Shown piece after piece: positions 17,908-26,447 of a stretch of DNA of 64,000 bases; position 1 is the first letter of the stretch; each line of letters opens with the position of its first letter. Origin of the DNA: Paraburkholderia sejongensis (lineage in GTDB: Bacteria > Pseudomonadota > Gammaproteobacteria > Burkholderiales > Burkholderiaceae). The position numbers were made by a program, and so were the translations under genes. Where the stretch lies: the NCBI RefSeq assembly GCF_020880815.1, contig NZ_JAJITD010000012.1, positions 124,001 to 188,000 of the forward strand, in the 5' to 3' direction. The notes under the pieces were generated by a model, which ran no database searches, was not told the origin of the DNA, and was given only the letters and a program-made list of their open reading frames with translations.

Positions 17908-18391
17908 TCTTTGGGGATAAGTAACGCCGGCTCCGGAAACAGCTGACTGCTTCCGGCGCAATATCGACGCACGAGCGTCCGAACCTCGTTGCCGGCGAAT
18001 GTCCGCTTTCTCAGCGGACCGCATACGCTGGCCGGACTCGCCGTCAGCGGCCATTCAAAAAAACGACCTCGACCAGCTCGTCCCGCTAGCGATCCCGGCT
18101 CAAGCCGTCCCCGCCTGTCCCATCTCCAACACCCGAAAACACTTTTCACATCGCGGAATTCGTCCGGAATTTCGTCGGCGCGATTTTTTCGCCGCTTGAA
18201 AGTGCTTTTTGCATCGCAAAAAGAGTTGCGTATCTCATTGAAAAAGAACGAAAAATAAACTCTTATGTCTTATATAAGACTTCACCCGAGCGCGTCGGCC
18301 AACGCTACTATTTAGTCCATGCAGCTCGCACCCACAGACGTAGCGGCGAGCCGAACGGTTTAGTCAAACACCCTTAGCTCAGGAGATGGAC
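17908..18391 (+). promoter_or_regulatory. long leader region before aceA
   Basis: This 484-bp stretch holds no convincing gene. From about 18180 it becomes AT-rich, unlike the surroundings, with runs such as TTGCATCGCAAAAAGAG. It ends in the palindrome annotated separately and an AGGAG ribosome site at 18381-18385. It most likely carries the promoter and regulatory sites for isocitrate lyase. Confidence 0.55.
18267..18280. promoter_or_regulatory. perfect 14-bp palindrome upstream of aceA, candidate operator
   Basis: GTCTTATATAAGAC is a perfect 7+7 palindrome, with an extra TCTTAT half-site just before it (18261-18266). It lies 112 bp before the aceA start in an AT-rich stretch. Position and symmetry suggest a dimeric regulator of carbon metabolism; which one cannot be told from the window. 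Confidence 0.55.
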
Positions 18392-19972
18392 ATGGCCCAA
18401 TATCAAGACGACATCAAGGCAGTGGCTGGTTTGAAGGAGAAACAAGGCAGTTCCTGGAATGCCATCAGCCCCGAATACGCGGCACGTATGCGTGCGCAGA
18501 ACAAGTTCAAAACGGGCCTCGACATCGCGAAGTACACCGCTAAAATCATGCGCGCGGACATGGCCGCGTACGATGCCGATCCGGCCAAATACACCCAGTC
18601 GCTCGGCTGCTGGCACGGCTTCATCGGTCAGCAGAAGATGATCTCCATCAAGAAGCACTTCAACAGCACCGAGCGCCGCTATCTGTATCTGTCGGGCTGG
18701 ATGGTGGCCGCGCTGCGCTCCGAGTTCGGCCCGCTGCCGGACCAGTCGATGCACGAAAAAACCTCCGTCAGCGCGCTGATCCGCGAGCTGTACACGTTCC
18801 TGCGTCAGGCCGATGCCCGTGAGCTCGGCGGTCTGTTCCGCCAGCTCGATGCGGCCGAAGGCGCTGCGAAGGCCGCAATTCAGGAACAGATCGACAACCA
18901 CGTGACCCACGTGGTGCCGATCATCGCCGACATCGACGCCGGTTTCGGCAACGCGGAAGCAACCTACCTGCTGGCCAAGCAGTTCATCGAAGCGGGCGCA
19001 TGCTGCATCCAGATCGAAAATCAGGTGTCCGACGAGAAGCAGTGTGGCCACCAGGACGGCAAGGTCACCGTGCCGCATGAGGACTTTCTCGCCAAGATCC
19101 GTGCGATCCGCTACGCGTTCCTCGAACTGGGCGTGGACGACGGCATCATCGTGGCCCGTACCGACTCGCTCGGCGCCGGCCTGACCAAGCAGATCGCGGT
19201 GACGAACAAGCCGGGCGACCTGGGCGACCAATACAACTCGTTCCTCGATTGCGAAGAACTGTCGGCCGACCAACTCGGCAACGGCGACGTTGTCATCAAG
19301 CGCGACGGCAAATTGCTGCGTCCGAAGCGCCTGCCGAGCAACCTGTTCCAGTTCCGCGCCGGCACGGGCGAAGCGCGCTGCGTGCTCGATTGCGTGACCG
19401 CGCTGCAAAACGGCGCCGACCTGCTGTGGATCGAAACGGAAAAACCGCACATCGCGCAGATCGGCGGGATGGTCAGCGAGATTCGCAAGGTGATTCCGAA
19501 CGCGAAGCTGGTGTACAACAACAGCCCGTCGTTCAACTGGACGCTCAATTTCCGCCAGCAGGCGTACGACGCGCTGAAGGCCGCCGGCAAGGACGTGTCC
19601 CGATACGACCGCGCGCAGCTGATGAGCGTGGAATACGATGAGACCGAACTGGCGACGCTCGCCGACGAGAAGATCCGGACCTTCCAGGCCGATGCATCGC
19701 GTGAAGCAGGGATTTTCCATCACCTGATCACGCTGCCGACGTACCACACCGCCGCGCTGTCGACCGACAACCTCGCCAAGGAATATTTCGGCGACCAGGG
19801 CATGCTCGGTTATGTGGCTAACGTGCAGCGCAAGGAAATCCGTCAGGGCATCGCCTGTGTGAAGCACCAGAACATGTCGGGCTCGGATATCGGCGATGAC
19901 CACAAGGAATACTTCAGCGGCGAAGCAGCGCTGAAAGCGGCAGGTAAAGACAACACGATGAATCAGTTCTAA
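18392..19972 (+). CDS. aceA: isocitrate lyase, long form
   Basis: Isocitrate lyase splits isocitrate into glyoxylate and succinate, the first step of the glyoxylate shunt for growth on acetate and fatty acids. At 526 residues it belongs to the long subfamily known from Pseudomonas and Burkholderia, about 90 residues longer than the E. coli enzyme. The catalytic Cys218 sits in EKQCGHQDGK, and metal/substrate-binding IIADIDAGFGN, QIENQ and YNNSPSFNW are intact. The ATG at 18392 has the better spacing from AGGAG (18381-18385); the ATG at 18386 touches it. A strong terminator follows. Confidence 0.96.
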   Translation: MAQYQDDIKAVAGLKEKQGSSWNAISPEYAARMRAQNKFKTGLDIAKYTAKIMRADMAAYDADPAKYTQSLGCWHGFIGQQKMISIKKHFNSTERRYLYLSGWMVAALRSEFGPLPDQSMHEKTSVSALIRELYTFLRQADARELGGLFRQLDAAEGAAKAAIQEQIDNHVTHVVPIIADIDAGFGNAEATYLLAKQFIEAGACCIQIENQVSDEKQCGHQDGKVTVPHEDFLAKIRAIRYAFLELGVDDGIIVARTDSLGAGLTKQIAVTNKPGDLGDQYNSFLDCEELSADQLGNGDVVIKRDGKLLRPKRLPSNLFQFRAGTGEARCVLDCVTALQNGADLLWIETEKPHIAQIGGMVSEIRKVIPNAKLVYNNSPSFNWTLNFRQQAYDALKAAGKDVSRYDRAQLMSVEYDETELATLADEKIRTFQADASREAGIFHHLITLPTYHTAALSTDNLAKEYFGDQGMLGYVANVQRKEIRQGIACVKHQNMSGSDIGDDHKEYFSGEAALKAAGKDNTMNQF

Positions 19973-20011
19973 CAGCAGTCATACCTGATAGAAGTCATAC
20001 TCTCGCAGCGC

Positions 20012-20044
20012 AATGCCAACCCTTTAGGGGTTGGCATTTTTTTT
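20012..20044 (+). terminator. rho-independent terminator after aceA
   Basis: AATGCCAACCC (20012-20022) pairs perfectly with GGGTTGGCATT (20028-20038) across a 5-base loop. The stem's final TT runs on into six more Ts. It lies 40 bp past the aceA stop. Confidence 0.93.
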
Positions 20045-20122
20045 GTGCGCCGGTATATAAAATGCTACACGTTACCCATTACATAGCCTCGCACGCGTTG
20101 CAAAACATTTCAGGGGAAAAAC

Positions 20123-20992
20123 ATGCGCCTCGATGATGAAGCAGAAAGCCAGAACGTCGAAGACCGGCGAGGCGGCGGCGGGATGCGCGTCGGTGGCGGC
20201 ATTGGGATCGGGACCGTCATCATTGCGCTGGCCGCTTCGTATTTCTTCGGCATCAATCCGATGACGATCATCAATGGCGCGCAGGTGCTGCAAGGCCGCA
20301 CCGAGCAGCGTCAGGCGCCGGCGAATGCCGCCCCCGTCGACGATCAGGGCGGCCATTTCGTTCGCCGTGTGCTCGGCAACACCGAACGCACGTGGCAGCA
20401 TATCTTCCAGACGCAGGTCGGAGGTCACGACTATCCGGCGCCCAGGCTGGTGCTTTTCACGGACGCAACGCAAACCGCATGCGGCACCGGCCAGTCGGCA
20501 ATGGGTCCTTTCTACTGCCCGCAAGATCGCACGGTCTATATCGATCTGTCGTTTTATCGCGAACTGCGCGAACGTTTCGGCGCGAGCGGCGACTTCGCGC
20601 AGGCGTACGTGATCGCGCATGAGGTCGGGCATCACGTGCAGAACGTGCTCGGCATCTCCGATAAGTACGACGCAGCGCGTGCACGCATGTCCGAAGCACG
20701 GGCCAACGCGTTGTCCGTGCGGCTCGAATTGCAGGCGGATTGTCTGGCGGGGGTGTGGGCCGCGGTCGCGCAGCACCAGAATGCGAAGCTGATCGAGCCG
20801 GGCGATTTCGAGCAAGGCCTGAACGCAGCCGGTGCGATCGGCGATGACCGGCTGCAGCGGCAATCGCAGGGGCGCGTCGTGCCCGAGGCGTTCACGCACG
20901 GCACGAGCGAACAGCGTCAGCGATGGCTCAAGCGTGGTCTGACGAGCGGTGACGTCCGTCAATGCGATACGTTTTCGGCGCAGTCGTTGTGA
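20123..20992 (+). CDS. neutral zinc metallopeptidase, YpfJ family
   Basis: A 289-residue membrane-anchored protein. After a short charged start (MRLDDEAESQNVEDRRGGGG) comes one hydrophobic helix (IGIGTVIIALAASYFFGI, about 32-50) and a periplasmic domain with the zinc motif IAHEVGHHVQN. LELQADCLAGVWAAVAQ supplies the likely third ligand. This matches the YpfJ/neutral zinc metallopeptidase family in length and layout; the physiological substrate is not known. AGGGGAAAAAC before the ATG is a good ribosome site. Confidence 0.9.
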   Translation: MRLDDEAESQNVEDRRGGGGMRVGGGIGIGTVIIALAASYFFGINPMTIINGAQVLQGRTEQRQAPANAAPVDDQGGHFVRRVLGNTERTWQHIFQTQVGGHDYPAPRLVLFTDATQTACGTGQSAMGPFYCPQDRTVYIDLSFYRELRERFGASGDFAQAYVIAHEVGHHVQNVLGISDKYDAARARMSEARANALSVRLELQADCLAGVWAAVAQHQNAKLIEPGDFEQGLNAAGAIGDDRLQRQSQGRVVPEAFTHGTSEQRQRWLKRGLTSGDVRQCDTFSAQSL

Positions 20993-21094
20993 TCCGGTGG
21001 CGGACCGGGAATTTCGCGGTGTGACGACGGCGCAGCCTCCGATCTTTCCCGGTCGGTCGGGGCTGGCCGTGCGGTTCCGATCGCACCATTTTCG

Positions 21095-21496
21095 CTACGA
21101 AAAAACCCGCGACCATGCGGTGCGCACGCGTCTTGCCTTGTCTTCGAGCAGATATGACGCCGCCAATGCCAACAGACCGGATACCACTCCGGTCATCAAA
21201 TGCTCCACAAACGGAATGCGGTAATGGTTCGGATGAGAGAAAGCATCGCCGATCGTGGTCAGTACGCCGACAATCAGCGCATTGCCATACCGGTGCTTAT
21301 AGAATCCGGCCGCGGGCGTGAACGTCAGCAGTACCGCGAGAAGTCCGGTCAGCAGACCTGTCTGCAATGCAATCATCCAGTGGGGGAGGCTGAGGATATT
21401 GCCCCAGCTTCCAGGCATGCACGTCATGCACGCGCTGACCGGCTGCCAGAAACGCTGAATGAACAACCTGGCGCGGCGCTTCCATTCGCTCGCCAT
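21095..21496 (-). CDS. small membrane protein of unknown function
   Basis: A 133-residue protein with three hydrophobic segments (about 40-60, 72-84 and 100-118). I do not recognise the family. It has a CMTC pair near the N-terminus (residues 23-26) and a basic tail. A GAGGGGAAATC ribosome site precedes the ATG. It lies downstream of the molybdopterin oxidoreductase gene on the same strand, with 69 bp between them, so it may belong to that redox operon. Confidence 0.6.
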   Translation of the reverse strand: MASEWKRRARLFIQRFWQPVSACMTCMPGSWGNILSLPHWMIALQTGLLTGLLAVLLTFTPAAGFYKHRYGNALIVGVLTTIGDAFSHPNHYRIPFVEHLMTGVVSGLLALAASYLLEDKARRVRTAWSRVFS

Positions 21497-21565
21497 GATT
21501 TCCCCTCGTTACTGCCGGCGCCGCTGGGCGTTACGCCCGTCCGGGGGACAGGCATTACCCATGCT

Positions 21566-22342
21566 TCACGAGCCGCCGAACCAGTTGTAACCCTGATCGA
21601 CCCAATAGCCGCCCGGAAACGTGTTGGTCACGAAAATCTCCATGATGTGCTTGGGATTCTTGTAGCCGAGCTTCGTGGGCATTCTGAGCTTCATCGGATA
21701 GCCGTACTTTTCGGGCAATTGCTGCCCGTCGAACGTAAAGGTCAGTAGCGTCTGCGGATGCAGCGCGGTTCGCATATCGATGCTTTCATAGTAGTCGTCC
21801 GCGCATTTGAAACCCACATATTTCGCCGACGTGTCGGCACCGACGCGCTTCAGGAATTCCGCGAATGGCGTGCCGCCCCATCGGCCGATCGCGCTCCAGC
21901 CTTCGACGCAGATATGTCGCGTGATCTGTTCAGCCTGCGGTAATGCGTAAAGCTCCGCGAGCGTCCAGTCCTTCCTGTTCCGCACGAGCCCGCTGACTTT
22001 CAAACGAAAGTCGCTGCCGTCGACGTGCGGTACCTCGTCGATGCCGTAGAACGCATTGAACGGAAACGGCCGCGTGATCTGTGCTTCTGTATAGGTCGGC
22101 GCGAGACGGTTCGGATCGAATAGCCAGGCCTGCACACGGTCGTTCATGCGCGACACGCTAGCCAGAAACGTGTCGACCGATTTGTCGTCCGACAGGCTGC
22201 AGCCGGTTAGCATCGCAAGGCCGCCGAGCGTCAGGATGCGTTTGCCGAACAGCCGCCGCGACGGCATGTCAAGCTCACCGCGCACGTCGATACTCAGCGA
22301 CGCGAGGTCGATATCCGACGGCACACGATTGGATGGCTTCAC
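21566..22342 (-). CDS. molybdopterin-dependent oxidoreductase (sulfite-oxidase/MsrP fold), apparent Tat lipoprotein
   Basis: A 258-residue protein of the sulfite oxidase/MsrP molybdopterin fold. The Mo-ligand Cys is in RHICVEGWSAIGRWGG; other family marks are FNAFYGIDEVP and PMKLRMPTKLGYKNPKHI. The N-terminus carries a twin-arginine motif (SRRLFGKR) followed by a hydrophobic stretch ending in LTGC, a lipobox. This suggests export folded with cofactor through Tat and lipid anchoring. The gene is followed by an unrecognised membrane protein and preceded by its likely electron donor, a cytochrome b, 25 bp upstream. The substrate is unknown. Confidence 0.87.
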   Translation of the reverse strand: MKPSNRVPSDIDLASLSIDVRGELDMPSRRLFGKRILTLGGLAMLTGCSLSDDKSVDTFLASVSRMNDRVQAWLFDPNRLAPTYTEAQITRPFPFNAFYGIDEVPHVDGSDFRLKVSGLVRNRKDWTLAELYALPQAEQITRHICVEGWSAIGRWGGTPFAEFLKRVGADTSAKYVGFKCADDYYESIDMRTALHPQTLLTFTFDGQQLPEKYGYPMKLRMPTKLGYKNPKHIMEIFVTNTFPGGYWVDQGYNWFGGS

Positions 22343-22367
22343 GATTTTCCCTCCTCCGTTATCTCTG

Positions 22368-22994
22368 TTAGCGACCGCGAATCATCGTCAGCAGCGAACG
22401 CGGCACGAGCGCGACCATGGCCAGATGGACGACGATGAAACCAGCCAGCAACGCCATCGCGCAGAAATGAACAACACGCGCGCGGTCGTATCCGCCGAGC
22501 AACTCGCGCAGCAACGGAAACTGCACCGATTTCCAGATCACGAGCCCCGATACGATCAACACCGCAATGTCGACCATCACGAACAGATAAGCGAATCTCT
22601 GCACCGCGTTATAGCGGCTTGGGTCCGCGTGCGACAGACGGCCTCGCAATGCTTCGCCGAGATCGTGAAGAATCGCGCGTGGCGAGAGCGGGAAGAACTT
22701 CGCACGCAGTCGGCCGGTGACGATGTTCATCGCCAGATAGAAGAGCGCGTTGCCGAACAGCAGCCACATCGCCGCGAAATGCCATTGCAATGCGCCACCG
22801 AGCCAGCCGCCCAAGGTAATACTCGGCGGGATTACGAGATCGCGGAACACCGGCGACGCATCGTAGATGCGCCATCCCGACAGCATCATCAGCACCACGG
22901 CCAACGCGTTGAGCCAGTGCGCGATGCGCACCCACGCAGGCTGGATCGTGCGCGTCGCTCGGGGCGACGCGCCGGGTTGGGCAAGCGCATTCAT
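22368..22994 (-). CDS. cytochrome b561-type membrane subunit
   Basis: A 208-residue four-helix protein: VRIAHWLNALAVVLMMLSGWRIY, LQWHFAAMWLLFGNALFYL, FAYLFVMVDIAVLIVSGLVIW and VVHFCAMALLAGFIVVHLAMVAL carry the His residues that would hold two b hemes. It sits directly upstream of the molybdopterin oxidoreductase (25 bp), so it most likely feeds electrons from the quinone pool to that enzyme, as MsrQ does for MsrP. Confidence 0.88.
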   Translation of the reverse strand: MNALAQPGASPRATRTIQPAWVRIAHWLNALAVVLMMLSGWRIYDASPVFRDLVIPPSITLGGWLGGALQWHFAAMWLLFGNALFYLAMNIVTGRLRAKFFPLSPRAILHDLGEALRGRLSHADPSRYNAVQRFAYLFVMVDIAVLIVSGLVIWKSVQFPLLRELLGGYDRARVVHFCAMALLAGFIVVHLAMVALVPRSLLTMIRGR

Positions 22995-23071
22995 ATCGAT
23001 CTCCGGGCAATCCGTGGGCTGGTGTGCTCGGGTGCGGTCGCGGCGCGAGGCCGCGAGCGCACCCGCGCGTG

Positions 23072-23323
23072 TTACTGGCTCATTGCGTCGTCTTTCTTCA
23101 TCGCGTCGGGTTTCATCTTGCCGCTGTCCTTTTTCATCGGGTGTTTGGACATCGCGTCCTTACCCATTGCATCTTTGGACATCGAATCCTTGGCCATCGA
23201 GTCTTTGCTCATCGAGTCTTTCGACATCGAATCGTTGGCCATCGCGCCGCTCGCCTGGGCGAATGCCGGGCTGCCGCCGACGAGCAACGCTGCGGCGATT
23301 GCCGCGACTGCAATGTGTTTCAT
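23072..23323 (-). CDS. exported pentapeptide MXKDX repeat protein
   Basis: An 83-residue protein with a signal peptide (MKHIAVAAIAAALLVGGSPAFA) and a mature part made almost wholly of the five-residue unit M-x-K-D-x (SMSKD, SMAKD, AMGKD). This is the known MXKDX repeat family of short secreted proteins, of unknown function, often encoded next to an ECF sigma factor and NrsF. GGAGTTGTC before the ATG is a good ribosome site. The gene is first in the leftward redox cluster and divergent from the sigma gene. Confidence 0.9.
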   Translation of the reverse strand: MKHIAVAAIAAALLVGGSPAFAQASGAMANDSMSKDSMSKDSMAKDSMSKDAMGKDAMSKHPMKKDSGKMKPDAMKKDDAMSQ

Positions 23324-23595
23324 GACAACTCCTTTGAATGTCGTTAATCGGACCGTGACCGCTCAGCGTTGTAGCTCGTGACCGGCCGCTGTCCATCGGG
23401 GAAGAGCGTTATCCAGCAACTACCGATGCGTCGCCATCGCGCATCTGACAGATAGTTCGCGATGCATCGCGGCGCGGTTACAGGCTCGCGGAAATTTTTT
23501 TCTTCCACCGCAAAAGACACGAGCGCAGGCCGGCCACGAACGCCGCGGCAAGCGACGATGGAATAAACTTCTGTTTCCTGTAACCGGCACCCCAG

Positions 23596-24168
23596 ATGAA
23601 CCGAACTACCGATATCTCCGCGGCGCAGGCAAAGGAGTCGCATCTGCGCGCCCTGTTCCTGCGCGGCCTCGATGGCGATAGCGCCGGGTACCGGCAATTT
23701 CTCGCGGAACTGGGTCCGCACCTGCGAGGCTTTCTGCGGCGCAGGCTTTACGATCGCGCCGCCGATGTCGAGGATCTGGTGCAGGAAATATTGCTGGCAG
23801 TGCACAACGCGAGGCACACCTATCGCGCGGACGAGCCGCTGACCGCGTGGATTCACGCGATCGCGCGCTACAAGCTGACGGACTACTTTCGCGCGCGTTC
23901 CCGCCACGATGCGTTGAACGATCCGCTCGACGATGCGTTCGAGTTGCTCGCCGCGCCCGATCTCGAACCGGCGCAAGCGAGGCGCGACGTGGCCAGCCTG
24001 CTGGAACATCTGCCGGAGCGTCAGCGTCTGCCGATCGTGCACGTCAAACTCGAAGGGCTATCCGTGACGGAGACCGCGAAGCTGACCGGCATGTCGGAGT
24101 CGGCGGTCAAGATCGGCGTGCATCGCGGGTTGAAGGCGTTGGCCGCGAGGATTCGAGGAACACGATGA
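23596..24168 (+). CDS. ECF RNA polymerase sigma factor
   Basis: A 190-residue sigma-70 family protein of the extracytoplasmic-function group. Region 2 is seen in VEDLVQEILLAVHNARHTY and WIHAIARYKLTDYFRAR, region 4 in LPERQRLPIVHVKLEGLSVTETAKLTGMSESAVKIGVHRGLKALA. Its stop overlaps the start of the NrsF-type anti-sigma gene (ATGA). It is divergent from the MXKDX, cytochrome b and molybdopterin oxidoreductase genes, which are the natural candidates for its regulon. Confidence 0.92.
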   Translation: MNRTTDISAAQAKESHLRALFLRGLDGDSAGYRQFLAELGPHLRGFLRRRLYDRAADVEDLVQEILLAVHNARHTYRADEPLTAWIHAIARYKLTDYFRARSRHDALNDPLDDAFELLAAPDLEPAQARRDVASLLEHLPERQRLPIVHVKLEGLSVTETAKLTGMSESAVKIGVHRGLKALAARIRGTR

Positions 24169-24806
24169 GAACGGATGACTTCATTTCGCTGCTTGCGACC
24201 GGCGTCGCGCCGGTGGACCGCCACGGGCCGACCAAACGCTTTGCCATTGCAGTGCTGATCGGCGCGGCGAGTGCGACGCTGATTACCGCGGCGCTGCTCG
24301 GTATCCGCCGCGATCTCGCCGAAGTCGCGGTGACGCCGATCTTCTGGGCCAAAGTCGCGCTGCCGTTGTGTTTGATGATTGGCTCGCTGTGGATGTCGAC
24401 GCGGCTTGCCAGGCCCGGCGTGCGCGCGGGACGCAGCCGCTGGGTGGTCGCCGCGCCGGTCGTGCTGGTGTGGCTGGCCGCGGCCTATGTGTTGAGCGCC
24501 GCGCCGGATGGCTCGCGGCTCGCACTCGTGCTCGGCTCGACCTGGCGCGTGTGTCCGCTGCTGATCGCGCTGCTGGCGGCGCCGGGCTTTGTCGCCGTTT
24601 TTTGGGCCCTCAAAGGACTGGCGCCGACGCGGCTTGCGCTGGCGGGCGCGGCGGGCGGTTTGCTGGCGGGTTCGACGGCAACGCTTGCGTACTGTCTGCA
24701 TTGCCCGGAAATGGGCATTCCGTTCTGGGCCGCATGGTATCTGCTTGGGATGCTCGTACCCACGGTGATCGGCGCGCTGCTCGGTCCGCGACTGCTGCGC
24801 TGGTAG
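24165..24806 (+). CDS. NrsF/DUF1109-type membrane anti-sigma factor
   Basis: A 213-residue inner-membrane protein with about six helices. It starts MRTDDFISLLATGVAPV, the conserved opening of the NrsF/DUF1109 family, and keeps the periplasm-facing Cys residues at 130 (TWRVCPL) and 177/180 (YCLHCPE). In Caulobacter, NrsF holds SigF inactive until metal stress acts on two conserved Cys. The 4-bp overlap with the sigma gene fixes the start. Confidence 0.9.
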   Translation: MRTDDFISLLATGVAPVDRHGPTKRFAIAVLIGAASATLITAALLGIRRDLAEVAVTPIFWAKVALPLCLMIGSLWMSTRLARPGVRAGRSRWVVAAPVVLVWLAAAYVLSAAPDGSRLALVLGSTWRVCPLLIALLAAPGFVAVFWALKGLAPTRLALAGAAGGLLAGSTATLAYCLHCPEMGIPFWAAWYLLGMLVPTVIGALLGPRLLRW

Positions 24807-25139
24807 GCAGCCGGCAATTCGGCGCTACAGGTATCGACCAACCAGTTAACGCCTCATACAGCGCGCCCCATACAGCGGCGGCGCAAACCGCTTCGACATC
24901 GGGCTCGAAATCAGTGCGATGACCTGTTTGTATCGCACTGTATCAACCGCCATTCCAGATACGCCCGCATACCAAACCCGCTGATCCAGACACACGCGCG
25001 ATACACCCGCGCGTTCCAATACGTGCACCGCAAGTCGAACCCAACGCTGCATCGCGAGCCGCTCCGGCGAAGCGCCGGCGACGGCGTCGACCTCGGACAT
25101 ACCGCATCGAAATTCACTGGATCAACAGGAGCATTCACC
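24807..25139. other. intergenic region before the Ohr-family gene
   Basis: No convincing gene is visible. The region carries several GTATC/GATAC words (for example around 24930-24950) without a clean palindrome, and an AGGAG ribosome site just before 25140. It probably contains the promoter of the Ohr-family gene. Confidence 0.4.
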
Positions 25140-25556
25140 ATGACCCGCATCGAAAAAGTGCTGTACACCGGCAAGACCCACACCACCGGCGGTCGCGATG
25201 GCGCCGCGCGCAGCTCGGACGGCCGTCTGGAAGTCAAACTGTCGTCGCCGGGATCGTCGGGCGCCGGCACCAATCCCGAGCAACTGCTCGCCGCCGGTTG
25301 GTCCGCGTGCTATATCGGCGCGCTGGGTCTGGCCGCGCGGGCGGCGCACCTGACGCTGCCGGTCGATACCAGCGTCGATGCAGAAATCGATCTGGGCACG
25401 ACTGACGGCGCGTACTTCCTGCAGGCGCGTCTGAACGTGAGCCTGCCCGGCCTCGAGCGCGACGTGGCGCTTGGCTTGATCGAGCGCGCGCATCAGACCT
25501 GCCCGTATTCGAAGGCGCTGCGCGGCAATGTGGACGTTCAGACCACGCTGGTCTGA
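25140..25556 (+). CDS. ohr: Ohr/OsmC-family organic hydroperoxide resistance protein
   Basis: A 138-residue peroxidase of the Ohr family. The two redox Cys are present in AAGWSACYIGAL and AHQTCPYSKALRGN; VLYTGKTHTTGGRDG is the usual N-terminus. Ohr reduces organic hydroperoxides using lipoylated donors. The start follows ACAGGAGCATTCACC. No OhrR gene is adjacent; the neighbouring IclR regulator is convergent and belongs to a different system. A shared terminator lies just downstream. Confidence 0.92.
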   Translation: MTRIEKVLYTGKTHTTGGRDGAARSSDGRLEVKLSSPGSSGAGTNPEQLLAAGWSACYIGALGLAARAAHLTLPVDTSVDAEIDLGTTDGAYFLQARLNVSLPGLERDVALGLIERAHQTCPYSKALRGNVDVQTTLV

Positions 25557-25599
25557 AGAGAGAAATTCGCTTGGCACTGCTAGGCGAACGAGCGTGAAG

Positions 25600-25628
25600 A
25601 CGAGGCCCATCGAGGCCTCGTTTTTTTA
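25600..25628 (+). terminator. rho-independent terminator after ohr
   Basis: ACGAGGCC (25600-25607) pairs with GGCCTCGT (25614-25621) across a six-base loop and runs into eight Ts. It lies in the 96-bp gap between the convergent ohr and IclR genes. Confidence 0.9.
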
Positions 25629-25652
25629 CTTGCGGTGGCGCGCGCCCGAGCG

Positions 25653-26414
25653 CTACGCCAACAGCTTCGAAATCTGCGCGGCGGCGCGTTTGACCGGCTG
25701 CGCGAGCGCCTCGTCATGCTCGGGCCGGTCGGCAAAGAGCCGCGACGGGCCCGCGATGCTGAGCGCCGCGAGCGCATTGCCGCTTGCATCGACGATCGGC
25801 GCCGCACACGAATCGATGCCTGCTTCGAGCCCCGAGTGGCTCCACGCGCAACCGTCGGCGCGGACCTGCGCGAGACGCGCGGACAACTCGTCGAACGACG
25901 GCGCATCGGGCTCCGTCCACTGCGTCGCGCACATCTGCTCGAGCACGGCGGGTTCCAGCAACGCGAGCATCGCGAGCCCCGGCGTCGCGCGATACGCGGG
26001 CAACCGGCTGCCGACGCGAATCTGCGAGACCAGCGGCGTGTCCGGCACTTCGGCGAGCGAATAGACGATCTGCGCGCCTTCGCGCACCACCAGATACGCG
26101 GACATCCGCGTGAGCGCGGCGAGCGTGGGCAGCACCGCGCGCGCATGCCCGATCAGATCCGACGAGCCGAGCGCGGCCGACGCGAGCGTCAGAAACGGCA
26201 AGCCCAACCGATGCCCGGCCGGTCCGTCGACGATCAACCCGAGCGCCTCGAGCGATGCGATCAGCCGCATCAGCGTGATGCGGTTCACGCCGAGCTGCCG
26301 CGCCGCTTCGCTGACGTTGCCGGTCTGTCCGCCTTCGGCGATGAAACGCAACAGCCGGAACGAGCGCTCAACGGCGTTCGACGATTCGTTACTGCGGTCG
26401 GAGTTGTCAGCCAT
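25653..26414 (-). CDS. IclR-family transcriptional regulator
   Basis: A 253-residue regulator. The N-terminal winged helix is seen in SNAVERSFRLLRFIAEGG and VSEAARQLGVNRITLMRLIASLEALGLI; the C-terminal effector domain ends ALSIAGPSRLF. It follows a flavin monooxygenase gene by 33 bp on the same strand and is likely co-transcribed with it. A palindrome in front of that monooxygenase gene is a candidate binding site. Confidence 0.88.
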   Translation of the reverse strand: MADNSDRSNESSNAVERSFRLLRFIAEGGQTGNVSEAARQLGVNRITLMRLIASLEALGLIVDGPAGHRLGLPFLTLASAALGSSDLIGHARAVLPTLAALTRMSAYLVVREGAQIVYSLAEVPDTPLVSQIRVGSRLPAYRATPGLAMLALLEPAVLEQMCATQWTEPDAPSFDELSARLAQVRADGCAWSHSGLEAGIDSCAAPIVDASGNALAALSIAGPSRLFADRPEHDEALAQPVKRAAAQISKLLA

Positions 26415-26447
26415 ACGATGGACGAAGAGCGAGGCGAGGGAGTCGGA

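Noticed and set aside
24846..25100. 84-codon - strand open frame between the anti-sigma and ohr genes
   Set aside because: No family signal or ribosome site, and it covers the likely ohr promoter.
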